A DNA stretch of 22,252 nucleotides, from positions 1-22,252 of the forward strand of contig CAZRFE010000040.1 of the NCBI GenBank assembly GCA_964599565.1, in the 5' to 3' direction. Shown one piece after another: positions 1-6,025 of the stretch. The notes under the pieces were generated by a model. That model saw nothing but the letters and a program-made list of their open reading frames with translations. It did no database searches and had not been told where the DNA came from. Every line of letters begins with the position of its first letter. Within the stretch, counting starts at the first letter, position 1. The position numbers and the translations under genes were made by a program. The stretch comes from JAJUFS01 sp964599565 (GTDB lineage: Bacteria; Pseudomonadota; Gammaproteobacteria; Natronospirales; JAJUFS01).

Positions 1-84
1 GATGGTGCGTGCTGGCATCATTCGGCCTCGCCATCGCTGCACGCGCGGTGCAGTCACGGGAAGCGGCAGCACAGCCGGCGGCGT

Positions 85-161
85 GAGCGTTGCACGCTTT
101 ATGCCTGCGTTCAGCCCTTCGACCGTTGCCGGTAAACACTGCCCGTTGCGCATCGAAAGCG
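85..161. repeat. 77-bp partial copy of the GST gene 3' end
   Basis: This stretch matches 1415-1492 almost base for base. I count only a handful of substitutions and one single-base deletion near 121. The second copy spans the last ~50 bases and stop codon of the glutathione S-transferase gene (stop at 1441-1443) plus ~26 bases downstream. The copy at 85-161 has no gene attached: after base 161 the similarity ends and a REP-like palindrome begins. It is best read as a broken fragment left by a duplication or recombination event, or as the end of a decayed GST paralogue extending left of the window. Confidence 0.8.
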
Positions 162-162
162 A

Positions 163-200
163 GCGTAGCCCGGCTAGAGCGTAGCGAATCCGGGGATCAG
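163..200. repeat. REP-like intergenic palindrome
   Basis: The core has the form GTAGCCCGG, about 16 bases, then CCGGGG, with complementary CCCGG (169-173) and CCGGG (190-194) arms. This layout resembles the short extragenic palindromes common in gammaproteobacterial genomes. Only one copy is visible here, so repeat status rests on resemblance to known REP sequences rather than on copies in this window. Confidence 0.45.
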
Positions 201-226
201 GCACGTCGCGAAGGAAACATATCCAG

Positions 227-271
227 GGTCAGGTCTCACATTTAAATATGCTCAACTGCAAGAACCTGACC
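227..271. repeat. Imperfect inverted repeat (GGTCAGGTCT / AGAACCTGACC)
   Basis: The arms at 227-236 and 261-271 are complementary apart from one bulged A. They enclose an AT-rich centre with the palindrome ATTTAAAT at 240-247. GGTCAGGTCT-type ends are typical of the small palindromic elements linked to REP-associated tyrosine transposases, and the dyad at 13783-13833 has a related GGGGTCAG end. It lies about 100 bases beyond the stop of the DUF1579-like gene and could form a hairpin in its transcript. Confidence 0.45.
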
Positions 272-368
272 ATGAAGTCTTGCGTAATTCACGGGTATCG
301 GACAGCTGGACGTGCAATCGGGAGTCTTTCCCGGACCCGAATACGAAGCGTTGCTCGCCGTCGCTGCG

Positions 369-947
369 TTACTTGATACGCGTGTCGGTCGCAATCCAGT
401 TCACTTCCCACGTCTTGCCGCCATCGCCGGAAAACGCCTGCTCGAAATGCACGGAGTCCGGCGTGATGTCGGAGATCACGAAGCGCACGAGGATGGCGCG
501 CCCGTTGAGCATTTCCTGAGCGTAGAACTCGCCGCGTCCGTCCCTGAATTCGCCGATGGTCGGAGGTGCGAGCGTGCCGCTCGCGGCGTTCGAGAAGTTG
601 AGGCTCCACTGGCGGGACTGCGGGTTGTAGAGCCGCAGCGAAAGTCCTTCGATGCGACCGGCCGGGCCTTCAACGTCGAGTTCCACGAGGTTCGCGCGGC
701 CGTCCAGCACCTTGCGGACCACCGTGCTGCCTTCGTACTCGACCCACTCGGAGGAGCCGGTCAGGGGATGAAGTCGCCGCCGCAGGCTCGTGTGCCAGGT
801 GCCGATCTCGAAGTCGAAGTCATGCTGCCCGTCACGTGCCGCGGGCACGCGCTCCCCGGCTGCGTCCGCGTCCTGCCCCAGGCCCGCGACGGGGAAAAGC
901 GCCAGCAGCGCGGATACCAGAAGAAATTCGCGGCAGTTTCGCGTCAT
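369..947 (-). CDS. Secreted DUF1579-like protein
   Basis: 192-residue protein with an N-terminal signal peptide: a basic start, a hydrophobic core at about residues 7-22 and probable cleavage after VAGLGQ. The mature part carries the sequence hallmarks of DUF1579-type domains: an FDFEIGTW motif near the start, an LRLYNPQSRQW stretch mid-domain and a C-terminal GDGGKTWEVNWI segment. These proteins are of unknown function and are likely compact beta-barrel or lipocalin-like folds. The start is supported by GGAG about 10 bases upstream of the ATG. It is a lone minus-strand gene flanked by intergenic debris on both sides. The family call comes from motif resemblance and is moderate; periplasmic location is inferred from the signal peptide. 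Confidence 0.75.
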   Translation of the reverse strand: MTRNCREFLLVSALLALFPVAGLGQDADAAGERVPAARDGQHDFDFEIGTWHTSLRRRLHPLTGSSEWVEYEGSTVVRKVLDGRANLVELDVEGPAGRIEGLSLRLYNPQSRQWSLNFSNAASGTLAPPTIGEFRDGRGEFYAQEMLNGRAILVRFVISDITPDSVHFEQAFSGDGGKTWEVNWIATDTRIK

Positions 948-1440
948 TGTCGTGTCTCCGTGATTCGGTTTGTGGTTGTCGTGCGGTCAGTGACAATGAA
1001 TTCTTGTTGCCACCGCAATGGTCGGTGCCTCATGGAGAATCTGGGTCAGAGTGAGCTAGCCCTGTTTCCACGGACACGGCGCTCGATGCCTGAGGAGGTG
1101 TTCCATGCCGACGCCGAAGCGTCTGACATTTTTCCCGTGAGTTCAATCTTGAGCTGACGAGCCTGCAGTTCTTCTTTCACCTGGTGAATCCGCGGACCAT
1201 GCTACGGCAACCGTTCGCCATATTCGACGGAGTGGATGCCGACAGAGGAACAGGACCGCGGTTTTCTCACCCGTGTTCAAGATGCGGAAAGCGACGGCAC
1301 GGTGCGTGCGAAAACGGATGACCTTGCGCATGGCATGTACTACGCGGATGCCGATTTCCGCGTCGCCGAAAGTGTCGCGGAGGTCGCGTCGAATCGCGGC
1401 GTTCCCATGGCGCAGAGCGTTGCACGCTTTATACCTGCGT
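948..1440. other. Gene-poor intergenic stretch with element debris
   Basis: I find no convincing gene in these ~490 bases. Near 1043-1050 is GGGTCAGAGT, the same kind of end sequence as in the palindromic elements at 227-271 and 13783-13833 but with no partner arm nearby, so it may be half of a degraded element. An AGGAGGTG site at 1092-1099 precedes an ATG at 1105, but the reading frame closes after about a dozen codons. Downstream frames show no domain I recognise. The right end (1415-1440) belongs to the repeat shared with 85-161. Confidence 0.4.
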
Positions 1441-1492
1441 TCAGCCCTTCGGCGCGTTGCCGGTAAACACTGCCAGTTGCGCATCGAAAGCG
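1415..1492. repeat. Second copy of the 77-bp repeat (GST 3' end)
   Basis: Covers the stop codon and last ~50 bases of the glutathione S-transferase gene plus ~26 bases downstream. It pairs with 85-161 at high identity, with a one-base length difference near 1451. This copy lies in an intact gene and is therefore probably the source. Confidence 0.8.
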
Positions 1493-2148
1493 CGCTTGAA
1501 TGCAGGCCGCGCCTTGCCGCGTGCAACATACGCGGCGAGGCTGGGGTATTCGTCCAGCATCGCGGAGCGCTCAAGCCTGCGCAGCACCTGCACCATCAGG
1601 AGATCGCCCGCACTGAATGCGCCATCGAGCCAGTCGGCAGCACCAAGACGATCGGAAAGCGGACCGAGCCGGTCGCGGATGCGGTTCTCGACCATGGGCA
1701 GCCGCTCCTCGTGCCACGGTTTCTCGCGCTCCAGCAGAAGCGAGACTTCGCGCTGAACGATCGGCGGCTCGATTGTGCTCTGCGCGCAGAACATCCAGCT
1801 GATGGCGCGTGCACGCGCATGCGCATCCTGCGGCAGCAGGCCCGCGTGATGCTCGGCAATGTGAAACACGATCGCGCCGGATTCGAACAACGTGAGACCG
1901 CCTTCTTCATAGCTTGGAATCTGGCCGAAAGGCTGGCGCGCGCGGTGCGCGGATTCCTTCATTGCCTTGAACGAGACAAGATGAACGTCGTAGGGCTGGT
2001 TCACTTCCTCCAGCGCCCAGCGCACCGCCATGTCACGCGCAAGACCCATGCCGCGGTCGGGCGATTGCCTGAAGGCGGTGATGACGGGAATCGCGGGAAC
2101 GCTCCCGGCGCCGCGCGTGGTCTGCGTGATGGTTGCGCTCTTCTTCAT
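1441..2148 (-). CDS. Glutathione S-transferase family protein
   Basis: 235 residues, the usual length for a cytosolic GST with a short N-terminal extension. An N-terminal thioredoxin-like domain (about residues 21-105) begins with a beta strand reading PVITAF, followed by a Ser (S29) where the catalytic Ser or Cys of bacterial GSTs sits. It includes the cis-Pro of QIP (P78) and the Glu-Ser pair (E89-S90) that binds the gamma-glutamyl group of glutathione. A helical C-terminal domain follows (about 110-225), with the AGDLLMVQVLRRL helix typical of the family's N-capping region. It probably conjugates or reduces electrophiles with glutathione; the substrate is unknown. The ribosome binding site is weak (GAGAGAG). 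Its 3' end is duplicated at 85-161. Confidence 0.88.
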   Translation of the reverse strand: MKKSATITQTTRGAGSVPAIPVITAFRQSPDRGMGLARDMAVRWALEEVNQPYDVHLVSFKAMKESAHRARQPFGQIPSYEEGGLTLFESGAIVFHIAEHHAGLLPQDAHARARAISWMFCAQSTIEPPIVQREVSLLLEREKPWHEERLPMVENRIRDRLGPLSDRLGAADWLDGAFSAGDLLMVQVLRRLERSAMLDEYPSLAAYVARGKARPAFKRAFDAQLAVFTGNAPKG

Positions 2149-2228
2149 GTTCGGTCTCTCTCCACATCTCGCTGGCAGCGTTCTGCTGCATCTTTATACG
2201 TACATGCATTCAACAGTGCGGCGAGCTT

Positions 2229-2393
2229 TCACGCCGCGATGTCGTCACGATGCGCCACGGAATTTTCTCTCGCGTGCTCGCGTTCCCGCCAGTAATGCTC
2301 CGCGAGATCGAGCATCGCGAGCGCGACGCCAGGGTGGAGCGTCTGGTCTGCCGGGTCGTTTCCCGCCGGTCTTTCACCTTGCTTCATGTTCAT
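2229..2393 (-). CDS. Small 54-residue protein of unknown function
   Basis: This frame runs 54 codons from the ATG at 2393 to a TGA at 2229. It is preceded on the minus strand by GAGGAGGG ending nine bases before the start, the best-looking ribosome binding site in this part of the window. The predicted product has a polar N-terminus (MNMKQGERPAGNDP), a central segment LHPGVALAMLDLAEHYW that could form an amphipathic helix, and a highly charged tail rich in Arg, Glu and Asp. I recognise no family. It lies between the GST and ABC-F genes on the same strand and otherwise fills an empty ~410-bp gap. There is no homology support, so it could be a chance frame. Confidence 0.45.
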   Translation of the reverse strand: MNMKQGERPAGNDPADQTLHPGVALAMLDLAEHYWREREHARENSVAHRDDIAA

Positions 2394-2560
2394 GCGTGTT
2401 CGCCCTCCTCGAACCAGGCTGCGAACCGCTGTCCGCTGCCTTTATCTTCAAGACGAACGGCGAAGCCGTTTTTCGACACATTCCGACAATTTTTTTATCG
2501 CCGCATCCGTGTGCGTCACGGCGTGATGCCGGATGCCGGATGCCGATGGTGAAGCATCGT

Positions 2561-4177
2561 TCACCATGCTTCCACCCGCCAGCCTTGCGGCGTTGCGATC
2601 AACCTTTCCGCAAGCGCGAGACGGTCGAGGAAGGCATCGTCATGTGAAACAACGACGAGTGCGCCTTGATAGCTTTGCAGCATGATCTCAAGCGCCTGCA
2701 CGGAAGGCAGGTCGAGATGGTTGGCGGGTTCATCGAGCAGCAGCAGTTGCGGCGGGGGATCTGCGTAGAGCACGCAGGCAAGCGCGGCTTTCAGCTGTTC
2801 ACCGCCGCTGAGCCGGCCGCACGGCATGGAGATCCTGCCGGCATCGAGGCCAAGATGCGCAAGCTGCATGCGCAGAACATCCTCGCTCGCGCTGCGGTTC
2901 GCGGTGCGCATCTGCTCGAGCACGGTCTGCGAAAGCACGAGATCCGCAAGACGCTGATCGAGATGCGCCACGCGCACGGGCACCTCGCAGCGTCCACGCG
3001 AGGGCGCGAGCTGTCCTGCGAGCATCTTCAGCAGCGTGGATTTGCCGCAGCCGTTCGGACCGATGACACCCATGCGCGGCCGGCCGGAAAGCAAGAGGCT
3101 GATGCGGCGCGTGGCAGATGAAACGAATGGCAGCTCCGCGTCGACCAGTTCCGCGATGCGTCCTGGCGCATGCGTGGGTTTCAGCGCGTGCAGGCTGATG
3201 TTCGCGGTGTCTTCCACCTGCCGTGCCGCCGCGTGAACGGCGTGATCCAGTGCATCGTGCACGGCGGCGTGCTGCCGGCGCAGTTTTCCCGTCGCGTTTT
3301 CGCTGCGCTCCTTCCCGCGTCCCAGCAGGATTCTCGCCTGGTTCGCCTCGCGCGCCTGCTTCCTGTCACGCGCCTGGCGGCGCGCATTGCGCTCGCGCTG
3401 CGCGCGCAGCGCGGCCGTTTCACGTTTTCGTTCGTGCTTTCGCTTCTGCAACGCATCCTGTGCATTCTCGCGCTCCTCGCATCTGCGCGCGGCATAGAAT
3501 GAATATCCGCCGCCGTAGCTGCGCAAGCCGAGCGGCGAGAGCTCGACGATGCGCGTCATCGTTTCGAGAAGCTGGCGATCGTGGCTGACGACGAGCAGGC
3601 CTTTCGGCCAGCGTTCCAGCTGCTCGATGAGCGCGTTGCGATGGGGGCGATCAAGATGGTTGCTGGGTTCGTCGAGCACCAGGAAGTCGGCATCCGAAAG
3701 CATCGCGCCGATGAGCGCAACACGCATTGCTTCACCGCCGCTCAGCACGGACGCCGGCGTTTCCGGCGCAAGCTTTGCAAAGCCGTTCTGTTCGAGCGCG
3801 TGTTGCAGGCGCTGGCGGATGTCCCAGCGATCCGCCAGCAGGTTGAAGTCCGCCATTGCCGTGCTTCCGGCTTCGATGCGCCGAAGTGCGTCCAGCGTTT
3901 CCTGCAGCCCGGCGAGATGCGCGACGGACGCATGATGCAAGCCTGTCACCTGCTGCGAAAGGTAATGTACGCTCCCCGAGCGAATGCAGCGCCCGGCAGA
4001 GGGTTCGCGATGGCCGGCGAGCATTTGCGCGAGCACGGTCTTGCCGATGCCATTGCGACCGACAAGGCCGGTGCGCCGGTGATCGAACGTCTCGGTGAGA
4101 TCGGAAAACAGCGCTCTGCCGTCGGGCAGAATGCAGGAAACGCTTTCGAGCGAAAGAAAAAGGTTCGTCATGTTCAT
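2561..4177 (-). CDS. ABC-F family ATPase
   Basis: About 538 residues with two ABC ATPase domains in one chain and no membrane segments, the ABC-F layout of ribosome-associated ATPases. Domain 1 has Walker A GRNGIGKT (about residues 40-47), signature LSGGEAMRVAL (about 145) and Walker B LVLDEPSNHLD. Domain 2 has Walker A GPNGCGKST (about 373), signature LSGGEQLKAAL (about 456) and LLLLDEPANHLD. Each domain has a VVSHD switch histidine. The interdomain linker (about 230-302) is unusually rich in Arg, Lys, Glu and Gln, as expected for the helical hairpin that reaches into the ribosomal E site. I chose the ATG at 4177; the ATG at 4171 and a GTG at 4207 are also in frame and none has a good ribosome binding site. 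It could be a translation factor like EttA/Uup/YbiT or an antibiotic-protection protein; sequence alone does not decide. Confidence 0.9.
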   Translation of the reverse strand: MNMTNLFLSLESVSCILPDGRALFSDLTETFDHRRTGLVGRNGIGKTVLAQMLAGHREPSAGRCIRSGSVHYLSQQVTGLHHASVAHLAGLQETLDALRRIEAGSTAMADFNLLADRWDIRQRLQHALEQNGFAKLAPETPASVLSGGEAMRVALIGAMLSDADFLVLDEPSNHLDRPHRNALIEQLERWPKGLLVVSHDRQLLETMTRIVELSPLGLRSYGGGYSFYAARRCEERENAQDALQKRKHERKRETAALRAQRERNARRQARDRKQAREANQARILLGRGKERSENATGKLRRQHAAVHDALDHAVHAAARQVEDTANISLHALKPTHAPGRIAELVDAELPFVSSATRRISLLLSGRPRMGVIGPNGCGKSTLLKMLAGQLAPSRGRCEVPVRVAHLDQRLADLVLSQTVLEQMRTANRSASEDVLRMQLAHLGLDAGRISMPCGRLSGGEQLKAALACVLYADPPPQLLLLDEPANHLDLPSVQALEIMLQSYQGALVVVSHDDAFLDRLALAERLIATPQGWRVEAW

Positions 4178-4193
4178 GTACCACGGATGCCAG

Positions 4194-4247
4194 TCACTCC
4201 CCGTCACGCGGGGGCTGCGGAACTGGCCGCCAGCAGGCGGCAGGCAT
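4194..4247 (-). CDS. Putative 17-residue leader peptide upstream of ABC-F
   Basis: On the minus strand the ABC-F leader contains a three-codon ORF (ATG CGC CAT TGA, 4258-4247) preceded by GAGGT at nine-base spacing. Its stop overlaps, as TGATG, the start of this 17-codon ORF reading MPAACWRPVPQPPRDGE. The product contains a Pro-rich run with a PP pair and an acidic end, the kind of sequence that slows ribosomes. Its stop lies 16 bases before the ABC-F ATG at 4177. That translation is coupled and regulatory is inference; no homologous leader is known to me. Confidence 0.35.
   Translation of the reverse strand: MPAACWRPVPQPPRDGE
4199..4241 (-). promoter_or_regulatory. Two hairpins in the ABC-F leader
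   Basis: On the minus strand the leader can fold GCCGCC-TGCT-GGCGGC (4241-4226) and then CCCCG-CGTGA-CGGGG (4213-4199). The second hairpin takes up most of the GGGGAG purine tract that lies just before the ABC-F coding region. Both fall inside the 17-codon leader ORF, so a ribosome on that ORF would disrupt them. This is compatible with attenuation but is not proof of it. Confidence 0.35.
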
Positions 4248-4290
4248 CAATGGCGCATTGGACGAATACCTCGGCAAGGTGTGTGCGCGG

Positions 4291-4318
4291 ATTATAGGAA
4301 CGGCAGCGCGCCTGTCAA
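4291..4318 (-). promoter_or_regulatory. Sigma70 promoter of the ABC-F gene
   Basis: On the minus strand, TTGACA (4318-4313) and TATAAT (4296-4291), both exact consensus, are separated by 16 bases. Transcription would start near 4284, giving a leader of about 107 bases before the ATG at 4177. Perfect hexamers suggest strong constitutive initiation, so any control would act later, in the leader. Confidence 0.75.
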
Positions 4319-4351
4319 ACCGGCTGTCGCGCGGCACACACCACGCAGGAT

Positions 4352-4392
4352 TCAGCGTGTCATTGCCGCTGGATGTCGCGGTCACACGCTGA
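4352..4392 (+). promoter_or_regulatory. Interrupted inverted repeat upstream of the beta-lactamase gene
   Basis: TCAGCGTGT (4352-4360) pairs perfectly with ACACGCTGA (4384-4392). The 23-base interior contains a further CCGC/GCGG pair, so a long interrupted stem-loop can form 40 bases before the ATG at 4432. It could be an operator or an mRNA leader structure. I see no clear -35/-10 pair on the plus strand nearby. Confidence 0.3.
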
Positions 4393-4431
4393 CAGACTCT
4401 CTCACCTCGCAACGCAAGGGACACAACAGGA

Positions 4432-5298
4432 ATGAAACGAATCGCTGTCTTTGTCATCGCCGCGCTCGCAGGCGCGCCATCCATCGCCGCAGAGGATGCG
4501 CACGACACGCTGCTTCAACCCATCGTGCCGGAGTTCGCGCAGCGCTGGCTGGTTGCGCAACCGCCCGCGAAGATCTACGGCAACACCTACCTGGTCGGGT
4601 TTGAAGGCCTGAACGTTGCGCTCATCGATACCGGTGACGGTCTTGTGCTGATCGATGGTGCACTTCCGCAGGCGGTGCCCGCGATCAAGGAAAACCTGCG
4701 CGCGCTTGGTTTTCGCATTGAAGACGTCAGGCTCATATTGAGCACCGAGCCGCATTACGACCACGCGAGCGGTATCGCCGCGCTTGCGCGCGACAGCGGC
4801 GCGACGGTTGTGGCCGGCGTTGCGGCGGTCGATGCCCTTCGCAGCGGCGAAAGCGATCCGCACGATCCGCAGCACGGACTGGTTGCAAGCTTTCACGGTA
4901 TCGGGAATGTTCGCGGCATCGACGACCGTGAAACCATCACGCTCGGCAACACCACGATCACCGCCATCGCGACGCCGGGACATACGCGCGGCAGCACGAG
5001 CTGGACGTGGCAGGCGTGCGTTGCGGATCAATGCCGGAATGTTGTCTTTGCATCCAGCGTCAATCCTGTCTCCGCCGACGACTATCGCTTCTCGGCGCCC
5101 GGGCATGAACCTGTCGTCCGTTCATTCCGGGAAACATTCAGGACGCTGCGCGCGTTACCGTGCGATATCTTCTTTCAATCGCATTCGGGCACGCCGTTGA
5201 AGAACTTGAATAACGGCGGTCCTTCGCCGTGCAGCGATTACGCATCGCGCTATGAATCGATACTTGATGCGCGCTTAGCGGACGAGGCGCGTCCTTGA
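4432..5298 (+). CDS. Subclass B3-like metallo-beta-lactamase, Glu-variant zinc site
   Basis: 288 residues with a signal peptide (cleavage probably after about residue 20, at SIAA-ED), so the product is periplasmic. The metallo-beta-lactamase fold is shown by VALIDTGDGLVLIDGAL, the metal-binding stretch STEPHYDHASG (E106, H108, D110, H111), TPGHTRGSTSW (H184) and FFQSHSGTP (H251). Length and motif order fit subclass B3, whose standard site is H116-x-H118-x-D120-H121 with H196 and H263. Here the H116 equivalent is Glu; E116-type B3 enzymes have been reported. Four Cys (about 196, 201, 244, 267) could form disulfides. It may hydrolyse beta-lactams or another lactone or amide; activity cannot be judged from sequence. 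It diverges from the ABC-F gene, with a weak ribosome binding site. Confidence 0.88.
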   Translation: MKRIAVFVIAALAGAPSIAAEDAHDTLLQPIVPEFAQRWLVAQPPAKIYGNTYLVGFEGLNVALIDTGDGLVLIDGALPQAVPAIKENLRALGFRIEDVRLILSTEPHYDHASGIAALARDSGATVVAGVAAVDALRSGESDPHDPQHGLVASFHGIGNVRGIDDRETITLGNTTITAIATPGHTRGSTSWTWQACVADQCRNVVFASSVNPVSADDYRFSAPGHEPVVRSFRETFRTLRALPCDIFFQSHSGTPLKNLNNGGPSPCSDYASRYESILDARLADEARP

Positions 5299-5426
5299 GC
5301 AACTCGTCGGCGGGAACCTGCACCGCAAAAAGATGTCATATCGCTAGTTGCGAATGCTGGCTTTTCCTCAAGCGAATGTAACGCGGCCATTCGCGGGAAA
5401 GCAGGGCGCCGCAACTGTGCAGAGAC

Positions 5427-5455
5427 TTGCCAGCCGCGTGAGCGGGACGCATATT
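5427..5455 (+). promoter_or_regulatory. Possible sigma70 promoter of the lipoprotein gene
   Basis: TTGCCA (5427-5432), a 17-base spacer and CATATT (5450-5455) give five and four matches to the consensus hexamers. The predicted start near 5463 would leave a ~27-base leader containing GGAGG before the ATG at 5490. Confidence 0.35.
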
Positions 5456-5489
5456 TACCGTCGGCACCATATGAAAACCTGGAGGCGCC

Positions 5490-5951
5490 ATGAGATCAAA
5501 CCGAATTCTTCATGCCTTGTTGTCCGTCGGCCTGCTTGCAGGTGTGCTGACGGCCTGCACGACAACCACTGAAAATCCGGCGCTCGCGAAAAGCGGCGAG
5601 CCGCAGGCATCGCTTGAAACATTGCTCCAGGGTGACGTCACGAGCACGAAGTTCCCGGCCAGGCTGGCGCGCATCGACGGGCAGGTCGTTTCTCCCGGGC
5701 GGCGGACCTATTCGCTCACGCCGGGAACGCACACGCTTTCCATCGAGCTCGACGTTGACGCCATCCGCGAGTACGAGCCGGAGCCGGGACGGTACAAGCC
5801 GAAGCCGAGCAGGCTGTCCGCGGATCTGAGGGAAAAGCAGGTCACGGTCACCTTCGTTGCCGGCGAGCATTACAAGTTCGGCGCGGAGATCGAAGACTAC
5901 AAGTACGCTGCGTGGAAGCCGTTCGTCGTGAAGGCGGATGAAATGGAATAG
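5490..5951 (+). CDS. Small secreted lipoprotein, unknown function
   Basis: 153 residues. The N-terminus is a type II signal peptide: Arg-rich start, hydrophobic core and lipobox LTAC with the modified Cys at about residue 23, followed by a Thr run. The mature domain is one compact unit with a central RIDGQVVSPGRRTYSLTPGTHTLSIELD segment. That resembles the small beta-sandwich pattern in which a signature Pro-Gly-x-His turn precedes a strand, seen in many uncharacterised lipoproteins that coat the outer membrane. A Pro/Glu/Arg-rich loop follows, then an FVAGEHYKFGAEIED strand pair. GGAGG sits seven bases before the ATG. A strong hairpin ends the transcript at 5974-5995. It may be monocistronic. 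I recognise no named family. Confidence 0.8.
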   Translation: MRSNRILHALLSVGLLAGVLTACTTTTENPALAKSGEPQASLETLLQGDVTSTKFPARLARIDGQVVSPGRRTYSLTPGTHTLSIELDVDAIREYEPEPGRYKPKPSRLSADLREKQVTVTFVAGEHYKFGAEIEDYKYAAWKPFVVKADEME

Positions 5952-5973
5952 TCTGGAGCTTCCTGGACGCAAG

Positions 5974-6004
5974 GAAGGCCGCGCAAGCGGCCTTCATGCT
6001 TTTC
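5974..6004. terminator. Intrinsic terminator between convergent genes
   Basis: GAAGGCCGC (5974-5982), loop GCAA and GCGGCCTTC (5987-5995) form a nine-base-pair stem followed on the plus strand by ATGCTTTT. It lies 23 bases beyond the lipoprotein stop and 30 bases beyond the stop of the convergent amidase gene, so it probably serves both directions. The minus-strand T tract is poorer. Confidence 0.7.
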
Positions 6005-6025
6005 GGTGTTGCCCATCGCTGATTG

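Noticed and set aside
1060..1190. Possible remnant of a transposase (a Lys/Gln/Glu-rich minus-strand stretch and an AGGAGG site)
   Set aside because: The frames are short and I could not match any transposase motif or paired terminal repeats; left as unexplained intergenic debris.
1273..2295. 340-codon plus-strand frame
   Set aside because: Antisense to the GST gene, with an Arg/Ala/His-rich composition and no start signal.
2456..2473. AACGGC-GAA-GCCGTT hairpin followed by five T bases on the plus strand
   Set aside because: No plus-strand gene precedes it, and on the minus strand there is no T run after the stem, so a terminator is not supported.
3581..4297. 238-codon plus-strand frame
   Set aside because: It is antisense to the ABC-F first ATPase domain. 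No ribosome binding site or family signal.
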